64,000 nucleotides of DNA from Nocardia sp. BSTN01 (GTDB lineage Bacteria; Actinomycetota; Actinomycetes; Mycobacteriales; Mycobacteriaceae): contig NZ_JADKYP010000019.1 in assembly GCF_015354405.1 (NCBI RefSeq), positions 48,494 through 112,493 of the forward strand, written 5' to 3'. The position numbers and the translations under genes were made by a program. This document shows, piece by piece, positions 15,248 through 24,464 of the stretch. Every line of letters starts with the position of its first letter. Positions within the stretch are counted from its first letter, which is position 1. The notes below the pieces were generated by a model, which was not told the DNA's origin, searched no databases, and saw nothing but the letters and a program-made list of their open reading frames with translations.

Positions 15248-16669
15248 GTGAGTAGTGTAACCGTGGTCGATTTCGGACTCATCGACGAATGGTCACCGCC
15301 GCCGGGGCGGATGCTCACCTGGGGCGCGTCACCGGAAGCGGTGGCGCGGGCCCGGACCGCCCCGGTGCATCCGGCGCCACCGTCGCTGCAACAGGAACAG
15401 TATCTGCGCCAAGCGGATCGGCACGCCGCCGCCGACTTCCGTTTCTCCGGACTGTGCCTGGCCACCGCGCAGATCCCGACCGGTGGCCTGGACCGGGAGG
15501 CGATGACGCGGATCGTCAACACCTTCCTGTTGCGTCACGACACCTTCCGGACCTGGTTCGACATCGGCGCCGACGGCACCGTGCGGCGGCATCTGGTGCC
15601 CGAGGACGTGGTGGACTTCATTCCGATCGACTACGGGTGGATCGACTATCCGGCCGCGATCCGTCAGCACGTCGAGAAGACGACTCCCGATCCGTTCCAG
15701 TGGGATTGCTTCACCTTCGGCGCCATCGAACACGGTGACGCGACCACGGTCTACCTCGCCGTCGATCACCTGCACACCGACGGGCTCGGGCAGTACCTGT
15801 CCGCGTCCGATTTCGCACAGCTGTATCTGTCCGAACTGAGCGGCGAGGCCGAACCGCTGCCACCGGCGGCGAGCTATCTGGACTACTGCGTCACCGAGCG
15901 CGGCTACAGCGATATGCTGACGCTGTCCTCGCCGGGCGTGCAGAAGTGGTTACAGTTGTTGCGCGGCAACGACAATCGGCTGCCGTCGTTTCCGCTCGAC
16001 CTCGGCAAGCGCTCGGACGGTTACAACCGCAGCGCCCACCGCACGGTCACCCTGCTCGACGAACACCAGGCGCTGGCCTTCGAAGAGATCTGCCGGGCCA
16101 ACGACGCGGAATTCGTGGGCGGAGTCTTCGCGGCCGCGGCTGTAGCAGAACGCGATCTCACCGATTCCGACTACTACTTCGGAATGACTCCCGTGAGTAC
16201 CAGAACCTCTGCGGCGGAGGGCAATTCGGTCGGCTGGTACGTGACGCTGGTGCCGGTGGCCTTCCCGCTGGGCCCCGGCACCCCCGTCACCCGCACCCTG
16301 AAGCTGGCCCAGCGCGCCTACGAGAACGGGCTCCGCCTGGCGCCCACCTCGTTCCATCGGGTGCTGGAACTGCTGCCCGCCGACTCCGAGATCAAGGCCG
16401 AACCCGGCTGGGTGACACCGATGATCTCGTTCATCGACGCCCGCGACTTTCTCGGCCACGAATTCTTCGACGAGGTGACGGCCGGCGTCTACGCCAACCG
16501 CGCCGCCTCGGAGGAGGCGCTGATCTGGGTCAACCGGCTGCCGTCGGGGACGACACTGAGCGTCATCTACCCCGACACCGCGGTCGCCCACGAATCGGTC
16601 GAGCGCTACATCGCGGCGATGCGCACGGTTTTCGCGTCGATCATCGATCGCGGCGCGGAAACGCATTGA
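15248..16669 (+). CDS. PapA-type acyltransferase (polyketide-associated)
   Basis: A free-standing condensation-domain enzyme of about 473 residues. It would transfer the acyl chain made by the synthase just upstream from its carrier protein onto a sugar or diol hydroxyl. The catalytic HxxxDG motif appears as HLHTDG near residue 178, and the structural DFG-like region is replaced by the family's N-terminal DFGLIDEWSPPPG. Length and N-terminus fit mycobacterial PapA1, PapA2 and PapA3, which acylate trehalose. Three in-frame GTG codons (15242, 15248, 15263) are possible starts and the ribosome site is weak, so I chose the middle one. The 31-base gap to the synthase suggests co-transcription. The acceptor is unknown. 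Confidence 0.88.
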   Translation: MSSVTVVDFGLIDEWSPPPGRMLTWGASPEAVARARTAPVHPAPPSLQQEQYLRQADRHAAADFRFSGLCLATAQIPTGGLDREAMTRIVNTFLLRHDTFRTWFDIGADGTVRRHLVPEDVVDFIPIDYGWIDYPAAIRQHVEKTTPDPFQWDCFTFGAIEHGDATTVYLAVDHLHTDGLGQYLSASDFAQLYLSELSGEAEPLPPAASYLDYCVTERGYSDMLTLSSPGVQKWLQLLRGNDNRLPSFPLDLGKRSDGYNRSAHRTVTLLDEHQALAFEEICRANDAEFVGGVFAAAAVAERDLTDSDYYFGMTPVSTRTSAAEGNSVGWYVTLVPVAFPLGPGTPVTRTLKLAQRAYENGLRLAPTSFHRVLELLPADSEIKAEPGWVTPMISFIDARDFLGHEFFDEVTAGVYANRAASEEALIWVNRLPSGTTLSVIYPDTAVAHESVERYIAAMRTVFASIIDRGAETH

Positions 16670-16684
16670 ACTACAGGAGGTTTC

Positions 16685-17380
16685 GTGGTGTCGGAAGGCC
16701 CCATGCTCTTTCGCGACCCCGGCATACCCGACGGTGAGAAATGCCGGTACACGGTCGGAACCGACGGCCGCAGTTCGGGTTTCGAGCTGACCAGCGTCGT
16801 CACCCACGAGAACGGCGGCTACCGGACGCTGCTCGAGGCGTCGAGCGGCGACGGCGAACTGGAACTGACCATCGATCAGCGCTTCGGCCGGGTCGGCGGA
16901 TTCCTGCGCGCCGAGGACTACCGAGCCGAAACCCGCGCTCACGGTGTGGTCGTCTCCCGCGAGGAAGCGCATTTCATCGACACCGTCCACCTCCCGATCG
17001 GCGGCGCACCAGCCCCGTTCCCCGCCGACATCATGCCGATCGTCGGCGGCATGACCCTGCTGCGCGGCCTCGACCTCACCGAGGGGGCGATGCAGTCGAT
17101 CGATACGTGGCTGGCCTTCTCGGTTCATTGGCCCCTGGTCGCCCGCGTGGACAAGCGCACGGTGGTGGCAGTCGGCGCGGGCGAGATCGAATGCCGCCAG
17201 GTGCGCCTGCGGCCGAGCTTCGGGCAGGTGAACATGTTGCTGGACAAGATGATCGGCGGATTGCTGCCGCCGTTCGTGGTGCATATCGAGGTGGAACCTC
17301 CCCATCGTCTGGTGCGCTCGAGTTTTCCGACCGAACTGGCGTTGTCGGCGCCGCGCAGCGTGATCGAGCTCGTCGGATGA
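16685..17380 (+). CDS. Unknown 231-aa protein of the lipid locus
   Basis: Not recognised. AGGAGG lies seven bases before the GTG at 16685, the best ribosome site in the locus. The gene starts 16 bases after the papA-like gene, so it is almost surely translated from the same mRNA. The protein has no signal peptide or membrane helix. It alternates short hydrophobic and polar stretches typical of an antiparallel beta barrel, such as YRTLLEASSGDGELELTID and VVAVGAGEIECRQVRLRP. A lipocalin or DUF3108-like lipid-binding fold is a guess. Position between acyltransferase and exporter suggests handling of the lipid product or its precursor. Confidence 0.85.
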   Translation: MVSEGPMLFRDPGIPDGEKCRYTVGTDGRSSGFELTSVVTHENGGYRTLLEASSGDGELELTIDQRFGRVGGFLRAEDYRAETRAHGVVVSREEAHFIDTVHLPIGGAPAPFPADIMPIVGGMTLLRGLDLTEGAMQSIDTWLAFSVHWPLVARVDKRTVVAVGAGEIECRQVRLRPSFGQVNMLLDKMIGGLLPPFVVHIEVEPPHRLVRSSFPTELALSAPRSVIELVG

Positions 17381-17441
17381 CGGGCATGACCGGGAGCGGA
17401 CCGGCGTTGGGCACAATGCGCCGGGCGAGCGCGGTGGCTCG

Positions 17442-18962
17442 ATGACGGGCGGGACCGACAGCACACGGTCGGCGCGCGGCGACCGAGCAGTGGTCGCAGA
17501 CCGTGTGGTCGGCAGCACAGTTGATGGCATCGGCGAGCCGGGGAAGCTCGGTGAGCCCGAAAATGGCGTCCTGCTTGCTGACTCGTCGCCTTCCGAATCG
17601 GCGGCATGGCTGGCCTTCGCCGGCTGTTTGATCGCGGTGTTCATGCAGATGATCGACGTGACGATCGTCAACACAGCCCTGCCGAGGATGACCTCCGATC
17701 TCGGCGCCTCCCGTTCGGCGGAACTGCTGGTGATCTCGGGCTATTCACTCGCCTTCGCCTGCACGCTGCTCAGCGCCGCCCGCCTCGGCGCCGTCGTCGG
17801 TCGCCGCGCCATGTTCCTCACGTCGGTGGTCGCGTTCACCGCCGCATCGGTGTGGTGCGGAGTGTGCACGGGGGCAACCGAATTGGTTGTCGCCCGCGTC
17901 GTACAAGGCGCGGCGGGGGCGGGCATGGCAGCCCAAACCATCGCCATCCTGATCGCCAGCTTCCCTCGCGGACGCCACTCCCTGGTCTTCGCTATGTACG
18001 GTGGCGTCGCCGGCTTCGCGGGCATGCTCGGACCCATCCTGGGCGGCGCCCTGCTGACCCTCGACATCGGCGGCTGGGGCTGGCGCACGGTCTTTGTGAT
18101 CAACCTACCCATCGGCATGGTCGCCTTCGCCCTCGCCTGGCGTTACCTGCGTATAGGCCATCCGCGTTCACCCGACCGCCTCGACCTGGGCGGCGCGGCA
18201 CTGTCCGGAGTCGGCCTACTCCTGGTCGTCTACGCCCTGGCCCTGGTCCAGCAACACGGCTGGCAAGCCCAGCCGATCGCCCTCGGCCTGGCCGGAGTGG
18301 TGGTGTGCGCCCTGTTCGTGGCCCACCAGATCCGGCGTTCGTCCCGCGGAGCGAGCCCTCTGATGCGCCTGGACCTGTTCTCCGACAAGGGCTTCCGCAT
18401 CGGCTCCATGCTGGTCTGCCTCTTCTTCGGCCTGTTCACCGCGTTCGTCTTCGCCGCCTCCATCACCATGCAGGACGTCCTCGGCTACACGCCTTGGCAC
18501 ACCGCGATCGTCATGACGCTGTTCGCGCTGGGCGCGGGAGCCGGTGCGATCGCCTCCCTGTTCCTGGTGCGCCAGTGGGGAATCCTGATCCTGGCCGCAG
18601 GCGTCACCCTCTACGGCGGCTGCATGGGCGGCGGCGCCATCTACCTCCACCTGACCAGCGGCATCGCCAACCCCCTGATCGCCGCCCCCGCCGTCTGCGC
18701 AGCCGGTTTCGGAGTAGGAATCTTCGCAGTCCAAATCCAGCCGATCATGCTGTCCGGCCTGAACGCCGACCGCATGTCGGAGACATCCGGTGTGGTCCCG
18801 ACCATCGAACAGATCGGCAACGCACTGGGTTTGGCGGTTCTGACCACCCTGTTCTTCCGCTCCCACACCCTCGACGGCGCGATCACCATGATGGTGGCTC
18901 TGGCCATGGTGTCCTTCGGATTGGGTGCCCTGACGTTGGCCTTGCCGCGAGCGCAGCACTGA
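17442..18962 (+). CDS. MFS exporter, DHA2/EmrB type
   Basis: A 506-residue transporter of the 14-helix drug:H+ antiporter class. After a polar N-terminus of about 50 residues, helix 1 reads LIAVFMQMIDVTIVNTAL, the DHA2 motif D1. The loop between helices 2 and 3 is LGAVVGRRAMFL. Motif C follows near GVAGFAGMLGPILGGAL. The predicted start ATG at 17442 lacks a ribosome site, and a downstream GTG could be used, shortening the polar leader. It lies 61 bases after the unknown 231-aa gene on the same strand, so it may export the polyketide lipid or an intermediate. A generic drug pump is the alternative. Confidence 0.88.
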   Translation: MTGGTDSTRSARGDRAVVADRVVGSTVDGIGEPGKLGEPENGVLLADSSPSESAAWLAFAGCLIAVFMQMIDVTIVNTALPRMTSDLGASRSAELLVISGYSLAFACTLLSAARLGAVVGRRAMFLTSVVAFTAASVWCGVCTGATELVVARVVQGAAGAGMAAQTIAILIASFPRGRHSLVFAMYGGVAGFAGMLGPILGGALLTLDIGGWGWRTVFVINLPIGMVAFALAWRYLRIGHPRSPDRLDLGGAALSGVGLLLVVYALALVQQHGWQAQPIALGLAGVVVCALFVAHQIRRSSRGASPLMRLDLFSDKGFRIGSMLVCLFFGLFTAFVFAASITMQDVLGYTPWHTAIVMTLFALGAGAGAIASLFLVRQWGILILAAGVTLYGGCMGGGAIYLHLTSGIANPLIAAPAVCAAGFGVGIFAVQIQPIMLSGLNADRMSETSGVVPTIEQIGNALGLAVLTTLFFRSHTLDGAITMMVALAMVSFGLGALTLALPRAQH

Positions 18963-19062
18963 GGTTCGTGGCGTGCGTGTCGGCCGCCTTCGTATCCGGC
19001 GGCACACCGTGCTGCCGGCTCGAAACGCGTCGTGCGGCAGGTGCCTTGACGCAGTGCCGCTG

Positions 19063-20334
19063 TTACACCGCGCAGTGTGCGGATGCGGTTCCGTCGGAGT
19101 CGCGTGGCGCCGTTGTCTCGGTTTGCCGCCAGGGCAGGAGGGCCGAGCTGGCGAGCAGGGCTGCGGTCGCGCAGCCGATCGCCACCCGTGGGCTGGTCGC
19201 GTCCGCGATGAGACCTCCCAGGACGATGAACGCGGGCTGGACGCTCTTCGCGCTGATCGACCATGCCGTGCGGACGCGGCTCATGTGATCGTCGGTGGTG
19301 CAGTTCATTCGGTACGTGGCGAAGACCGGGTTGAACACTCCGGCGCAGAGGAGCAGGAGAGTTTCGGCGGTCAGGATGACGAGGAGGCCCAGTGCGCTGG
19401 GGCCTGCGATCAGGAGTAGCCCCATCCAGCAGGTACGCAACGTACCGGAGCCGAGGAGGACCGCGCGTTGATCGAATCGCGCCACAAGTCTTGGGCTGCA
19501 CAAGGATCCGAGCAGGCCGCCGAGGCAGGGCAGTCCCAGAGCGAGTCCGTATTGCCACGGTGCGAAGTGCAGTTCGCGCAGCATGAGCAGGGCGAGCAAG
19601 GGGGTGGTGAGGGTGACCGCTCCGCCGAAGAGCATGCCGTTCCAGAACAGGCGGCGCAGTACGGGGTGATCGAAGATATAAGTCCATCCGCTGCGGATCT
19701 GACGACGCCACTGGTGCTCGGTGGGGGCATGCGCTGGTATCGGTTCGACGGTTGCGATGCTCCGGATCCCGAACGCGGACAGCAGATAACTGACCGCGTC
19801 GAGCGCCACGGTGATCGTTGCGCCGAATGTCGTGATGAGAACGCCGCCGATCGGAGCGCCGATGGTGGACGCGGTCCAGAAGGTCGATTCGAACCGGCTG
19901 TTGGCTCGCACGCGTTGCGGCTCGGCGACGATGGCCTTGACATAGGCCCCACTGGCGGCGTTGAACACCATTTCGCACAGGGTTTGCAGCGCGAGTACGA
20001 CGCAGAGTTGCCCGTAGGTCAGTGCACCGAAGCATGCGGCCAGAGGAACACTGGCGAGGGCCGCGAACGAGACGAGGTCGGCGTGCATCATGATGGAGCG
20101 TTTGCGACGAAATTCGATGAACGATCCCATCGGCAATGCGATTGCCGCACTGGCAAATCCGGCGATCGCCGCCATCAGCGAGACCTGCAGGGCCGAGGCG
20201 TGCACGACGAGGATGGCGACCAGTGGGAGAGCGCCCGCGCCCAAGGCGCTGCCTAATTGACTGACGGTCGAGGCCTGCCACAGGCGAGAGAAGTCGGGTG
20301 AGAGCCGATCGGTTTCGGCAGCGCCACATGTCAC
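19063..20334 (-). CDS. MFS transporter, EntS-like (MFS_3)
   Basis: A 12-helix exporter of about 423 residues. It begins LSPDFSRLWQASTVSQLGS, the start typical of the EntS/MFS_3 group, which includes enterobactin and macrolide exporters. Loop 2-3 reads GSFIEFRRKRSIMM. The GTG at 20334 has GGAG about nine bases upstream; an in-frame GTG at 20352 has none. It converges on the DHA2 transporter and is divergent from the secreted lipase. No siderophore or macrolide genes are near, so the substrate is unknown. Confidence 0.85.
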   Translation of the reverse strand: MTCGAAETDRLSPDFSRLWQASTVSQLGSALGAGALPLVAILVVHASALQVSLMAAIAGFASAAIALPMGSFIEFRRKRSIMMHADLVSFAALASVPLAACFGALTYGQLCVVLALQTLCEMVFNAASGAYVKAIVAEPQRVRANSRFESTFWTASTIGAPIGGVLITTFGATITVALDAVSYLLSAFGIRSIATVEPIPAHAPTEHQWRRQIRSGWTYIFDHPVLRRLFWNGMLFGGAVTLTTPLLALLMLRELHFAPWQYGLALGLPCLGGLLGSLCSPRLVARFDQRAVLLGSGTLRTCWMGLLLIAGPSALGLLVILTAETLLLLCAGVFNPVFATYRMNCTTDDHMSRVRTAWSISAKSVQPAFIVLGGLIADATSPRVAIGCATAALLASSALLPWRQTETTAPRDSDGTASAHCAV

Positions 20335-20911
20335 CAGACGGACTCCGATCACTCGGTGGTGGAGCCCATTGTGGCCGAACCTGTCTGAGATCGGTGATCG
20401 GGCGGCGACGCGGACACCACCGCCGCGACCGTCGGCGGAATCGTGGCCGCCTACACGGGAGTCGGCTCCCGAGGTTCGATACGCGGAATACCCGAGGAGT
20501 GGCTGTCGGCACGCGAGCTCCTGCCCGCATGGGCGCTGGAGGGACGCGGCGTCGGCCGGACTTCCCCCTTCCGAAGTCGTGCGTCAGGACCGCGACAGCG
20601 ATCGGCGGTGCAGCAAATCGTGGAAAGTGCGTCGCCTCATCGGGAAATCGCGAAGTTTCGCCGAGGTGTGCACGATCTGTTCGACCCCGCGCAGGCCAAC
20701 CGGTGTTGCGTGCGACGGGGTCGAAGGGACACGTGCCGGGCGTGTCCGCAACAGATCCGATGATTTCGCCTGGACCGGGAGTATCTTTCGGGAGTCGGTG
20801 CGGCGTCGGCCGCTGCCGACGTGCGCCCTTGTGTGCCGGATTTGCCGGGACTGTTCCATTTCTGCACGACCTTCGGTTCGAGTACAACTCTGACAGGGCG
20901 GGTGTGTTGTC
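20335..20911. other. Intergenic region between MFS exporter and secreted lipase
   Basis: About 575 bases that must contain both divergent promoters. Several open frames cross it, but their translations are Arg/Pro/Ser-rich without domain-like content, the usual noise of GC-rich DNA. I see no RNA gene or repeat here. Confidence 0.5.
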
Positions 20912-22894
20912 GTGAAATGTCTGCGGAGCGTCGCGGTCACGGTGGCGATCGGGTGTGCAGTGGGGTTGGGGCAGGCCGCCGCGGTCGCCGGCCCGCCGTC
21001 GCCTACCCAAGCGCCGTCCACTACCGGCCCGACGACTCCGTCGGCATCGGTCCCCGGCGAACCGTCCATCCCCGAGCAGGCTGTTCCCTCAATGCCCGGT
21101 CCAGCCGAGCCACCCGCCCCCGATCATGCCGCGCCTTCCGCGTCCGGCCCGGTTGCGCCATCAACCGCCGACCGGCCTGCGCAGTCCGGGTCGGGTCCTG
21201 CTTCGCAGTCGGCCGCTGATTCTGCTGTGCCGTCCGGGGCGGTTCCGGCCTTGCCGCCAGCTGCCGATCGGTCTGTGCAGTCCGGGTCGGGTCCTGCTTC
21301 GCGGTCGGCCGCTGATCCTGCTCTTCCGTCCGGAGCCGGTCCCGCTGCGCCGTCGACCTCCGATCGACCTGCGCCGTCAGCACCCAGTCCTGCTGCGCCG
21401 TCCGCCGGTGCTCCGGACGGTGCGTCCTCCGAACCGATTCCCCCTGCCGCACAGAAGGATCCGGGTCCGTCGGCGTTTCAGAAATGGCTCGACGACACCA
21501 TTCCCGCGCCGACGTCGGTGCTGCCCGGGATCGGGTCTGCGGCCGCCGATCCGGGCGGGTCTTCGGATCCGCAGGCGCTGTGGAAGGCGATTCAATCCAG
21601 TCCGACGGGGGATCCGTTCTTCGACGAGGCACCGGCGGATCTCGGGCATTACGCACCCGGTGATGTCATCGAATCGCGGGATGTCAGCTGGCCGGGGGTG
21701 CCGATGGTCTTCCTGACGGTGCTCACGCCGGTTCAGCGGGCGATACAGGTGAAATTCCGGACTACGAACTCCTCCGGTGCGCCGTCCTTCGGGACCGCGA
21801 CGCTGCTGTTGCCCTTCGGCCGGTGGACGGGGCCGGGGAGCCGGCCGGTGCTGTTGAACGCGCCGCCGATCAACGCGCTCAACCGGCGCTGCAGTCCCGG
21901 TTACGTGTTCTCCCACGGTTTCGACATCACGACCGGCGGTACCGGCAACGATTTCGTCCCGTCGGCGACGATGTGGGCGGCGAGCCAGAACTATGCGGTG
22001 GTGATCCCGGACCACGAGGGGCCCTTGATGGCCTATGCCGAGCCGACCGTGGCCGGCCACATCATGCTCGACACCGTGCGCGCGGTACGCAACCTGAAGC
22101 CGGACGAGTTCGGCGAGAGCCGTTTCGCGATGACCGGCTATTCCGGCGGGGCCATCGCCAGCTACGCCGCCGCGATGCTCGCGCACGAATACGCTCCGGA
22201 ACTGACTCCCCACCTGGCCGGGGCCGCCATGGGCGGCCTGCCCGTCGACTACGAATCCTTCGCGAAGACCTTCGACGGCACCTACGCCTCGGGACTGATG
22301 CTGACCGTGACGCTCGCGCTGGCCCGCGAACATCCCGAAATCCTCAGCCGCATGAATCATCTGGCGCAGTGGGCGGCCATTTCCCCGCTCAAGGATGTGT
22401 GCAGTTCGACCATGGCCGACATCGGAGTGTTCGTACCCTATGCGGCCGTGGCGAATATGGCCGACCCGCTTCACACCGAATTCGCCGACATGATGTTCCG
22501 GCGATTGAGCCTGAAGGGCCGCAAGGCCGGCATGCCGATCTATGTCTACAACGGCGTGCACGATCCCTGGATGCCGGTCGCGAAGGCCGAGGCGTTCTAT
22601 GCCGAACAGTGCGCTCTGGGAGTTCCGGCCATGAAGAGCATCGTGGGCGGGGAACATATCCTCGGCTACCTCGACGGCTTTCTCGGGTCGACGCAGTGGC
22701 TGGGCGAACGGTTGTCCGGTGTTCCGGCGCCGAACGCCTGCGAAGTGGCGCCGCGCCCGGATGCCGCACCGGGGCCGAGCACTTCGAGCAGCGCGCCCGG
22801 TGACGGTCCCGCGGCCGAGAAACCCTCCGCACCACCCGCACGGGCAGTAATGACGCCTCCGAGCCGATCCTCGGGTCCAAGCCAGGATCGCTGA
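20912..22894 (+). CDS. Secreted lipase (LIP family) with repetitive Pro/Ser/Ala linker
   Basis: An exported alpha/beta hydrolase of 660 residues. Residues 1-28 are a Sec signal peptide (MKCLRSVAVTVAIGCAVGL, cut near AVAG). Residues about 30-180 are low-complexity Pro/Ser/Ala with a 32-residue tandem repeat. Residues about 185-610 match the secretory lipase family. The nucleophile is Ser411 in GYSGG, there is a preceding DHEG (oxyanion region), and a late GGEH likely gives the catalytic His. The final 40 residues are again Pro/Ser-rich. Family members hydrolyse triacylglycerols and other esters. The disordered linker may span the cell envelope. GTG at 20912 has no strong ribosome site. Confidence 0.88.
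   Translation: MKCLRSVAVTVAIGCAVGLGQAAAVAGPPSPTQAPSTTGPTTPSASVPGEPSIPEQAVPSMPGPAEPPAPDHAAPSASGPVAPSTADRPAQSGSGPASQSAADSAVPSGAVPALPPAADRSVQSGSGPASRSAADPALPSGAGPAAPSTSDRPAPSAPSPAAPSAGAPDGASSEPIPPAAQKDPGPSAFQKWLDDTIPAPTSVLPGIGSAAADPGGSSDPQALWKAIQSSPTGDPFFDEAPADLGHYAPGDVIESRDVSWPGVPMVFLTVLTPVQRAIQVKFRTTNSSGAPSFGTATLLLPFGRWTGPGSRPVLLNAPPINALNRRCSPGYVFSHGFDITTGGTGNDFVPSATMWAASQNYAVVIPDHEGPLMAYAEPTVAGHIMLDTVRAVRNLKPDEFGESRFAMTGYSGGAIASYAAAMLAHEYAPELTPHLAGAAMGGLPVDYESFAKTFDGTYASGLMLTVTLALAREHPEILSRMNHLAQWAAISPLKDVCSSTMADIGVFVPYAAVANMADPLHTEFADMMFRRLSLKGRKAGMPIYVYNGVHDPWMPVAKAEAFYAEQCALGVPAMKSIVGGEHILGYLDGFLGSTQWLGERLSGVPAPNACEVAPRPDAAPGPSTSSSAPGDGPAAEKPSAPPARAVMTPPSRSSGPSQDR
21170..21361 (+). repeat. 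96-bp tandem repeat within the lipase linker
   Basis: Two consecutive 96-base units start at 21170 and 21266 and encode 32 residues each. The first 18 residues of each read DRPAQSGSGPASQSAADS and DRSVQSGSGPASRSAADP. A shorter third copy beginning with DRPAPS follows. The 26-base segment starting at 21181 recurs almost exactly at 21277. The period is a multiple of three, so copy number could change without frameshift. Confidence 0.8.
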
Positions 22895-23097
22895 CATCCG
22901 TCGGCGGCCGGCGCCGGTTGCAGCGGTCGGCCCCGATTGGTGGTGAACAAATGAGGTCTGGCAACAAATGGGTCCGGCGGAGTAGCGACAGCCGGCCCGG
23001 CATCAGCACACCTTGCTGCCGCCTCGGCTCGGCATATCGAGGACGAGACGGGCGGTGGATGCGACGCAGGATGTGGGCGTGCGGCTAGCCAGGCCGC

Positions 23098-23169
23098 ACT
23101 AATCGTGCACACCGCGCCCATTTGTGCGGTCTTTTTTCCGCCTTTTTCGCCGAGGTTTGCACGATTAGT
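23098..23169. repeat. Inverted-repeat element, copy 1
   Basis: ACTAATCGTGCA and TGCACGATTAGT form a perfect 12-base inverted repeat with 48 bases between the arms. A second related copy lies at 24925-24992 in the same orientation, and similarity continues past the right arm (AGTTCA.CCGACC.CGAC). It sits 111 bases before the flavoprotein start, in a 385-base gap that otherwise holds nothing recognisable. It could be a small non-autonomous mobile repeat, a hairpin or a pair of regulator sites. Confidence 0.7.
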
Positions 23170-23279
23170 TCAGCCGACCACGACCCGATCCGGGTTTTCG
23201 TGATCCACCTCACGGCCTGTCACAGGCGCGGGGGATGCGGCGTCTTATGCCCGACCCCCTCAGCAAATGGAGGAAGACA

Positions 23280-24464
23280 ATGACGAACAACGAAGTCCTC
23301 GTGATCGGTGGCGGATATGCCGGTGTGATGGCGGCCAACCGCTTGACGCAGCGTGACGATGTGCGGGTGACCGTGATCAATCCCCGCCAGGTCTTCGTTC
23401 CGCGGCTGCGGTTGCACCAGTTGGTGGGCGCGACGCACGATGCGGTCGTCGATTACCCGCATGTGCTGTCCGACAAGGTGCGGCTGGTCGTCGACAGCGT
23501 GACGCGGATCGACGCGGCGGGGCGCACGGTGCAGCTGGCCGGCGGTGACAGCATCGGCTACGACTATCTGGTCTACGCGGTGGGTAGCGGCATCCCCGCG
23601 CCGCAGGTGCCCGGTGCGGCCGAATTCGCCTATCCGGTAGCGACTTTGGAGGCGGCGCAGCGGCTGCGTTCGGCCCTCTTCGATACGCCCTCGTCGGCCG
23701 CGGTGACGGTGATCGGAGGCGGCCCGACCGGGATCGAGACCGCGGCCGAGCTGGCCGGACAAGGGCGCGCGGTCACCCTGGTGTGCGGCAGCGTTCTCGG
23801 TCCGTATCTGCATCCCAAGGCGCGGCGCACGGCGCACAAGTACCTCGCGAAACTTGGTGTGAAGGTCGTCGAAGGTTCCGACGCGACCGTCACCGCGATC
23901 GGGCGAGACGCGGTGGTCCTCGGCGACGGCCGGACCCTGGCCAGTGCCGTGACGATCTGGGCGGCGGGCTTCGGCGTACCGGATCTGGCCGCTCGCAGCG
24001 GACTGAGCGTCGATGCCGCCGGGCGGCTGCTCACCGACGAGACACTGACCAGCGTCGACGACGAACGCATCGTCGCGGCGGGTGATTCGTCGGCACCCTC
24101 GGATCTGCCGTTCCGCATGAGCGCCTATACGGCGTACTGCCTGGGCGCGCACGCCGCCGACACCGTCCTGCACCGCATCGCGGGGGAGCAACCCGCGGCG
24201 ATCGACCTCGCTTTCCCCGCCATGTGCCTCAGCTTCGGCCGGGACGCCGGGATCTATCAGCTCGGTCACAAGGACGAGACCGCCATGCGGCTGTACTTCG
24301 GCGGGTTCGCGGGCAAGAAGCTCAAGGAATTCGCATGCGAAGCGGGGATCAAGCATCTGGCGACCGAGGCCCGCAAACCCGGCTCGCACCACTGGTTCTC
24401 CGACGGCAAGCACCGGCCCGCGCAGCTGCAGGCACGGCACGACCACACTGTTCCGGTTGACTAG
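23280..24464 (+). CDS. NDH-2-like FAD/NAD(P)-dependent oxidoreductase
   Basis: A 394-residue flavoprotein of the pyridine nucleotide-disulphide oxidoreductase superfamily, close to type II NADH dehydrogenases. The FAD loop is VIGGGYAGVMAANRL at the N-terminus. The NAD(P) loop is VIGGGPTGIETAAEL near residue 145. The second FAD contact is IVAAGDSSAP near 265. There is no CxxxxC redox disulphide, which argues against a disulphide reductase. It lacks an obvious C-terminal membrane helix. ATG at 23280 follows GGAGG by eight bases. It stands alone between two copies of an inverted-repeat element. Confidence 0.87.
   Translation: MTNNEVLVIGGGYAGVMAANRLTQRDDVRVTVINPRQVFVPRLRLHQLVGATHDAVVDYPHVLSDKVRLVVDSVTRIDAAGRTVQLAGGDSIGYDYLVYAVGSGIPAPQVPGAAEFAYPVATLEAAQRLRSALFDTPSSAAVTVIGGGPTGIETAAELAGQGRAVTLVCGSVLGPYLHPKARRTAHKYLAKLGVKVVEGSDATVTAIGRDAVVLGDGRTLASAVTIWAAGFGVPDLAARSGLSVDAAGRLLTDETLTSVDDERIVAAGDSSAPSDLPFRMSAYTAYCLGAHAADTVLHRIAGEQPAAIDLAFPAMCLSFGRDAGIYQLGHKDETAMRLYFGGFAGKKLKEFACEAGIKHLATEARKPGSHHWFSDGKHRPAQLQARHDHTVPVD

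Noticed and set aside
15248-16669. Idea that the papA-like gene is an NRPS condensation domain
   Set aside because: It is free-standing with no adenylation or carrier domain, directly after a Mas-like synthase, and its N-terminus is of PapA type.
18983-19003. GCCGCC/GGCGGC arms between two convergent MFS genes as a terminator
   Set aside because: Only six bases of stem with a nine-base loop in GC-rich DNA; chance occurrence is likely.
18641-21010. Open frame of 789 codons on the minus strand spanning two genes and a gap
   Set aside because: Runs through the MFS coding region out of frame and has no recognisable domain.
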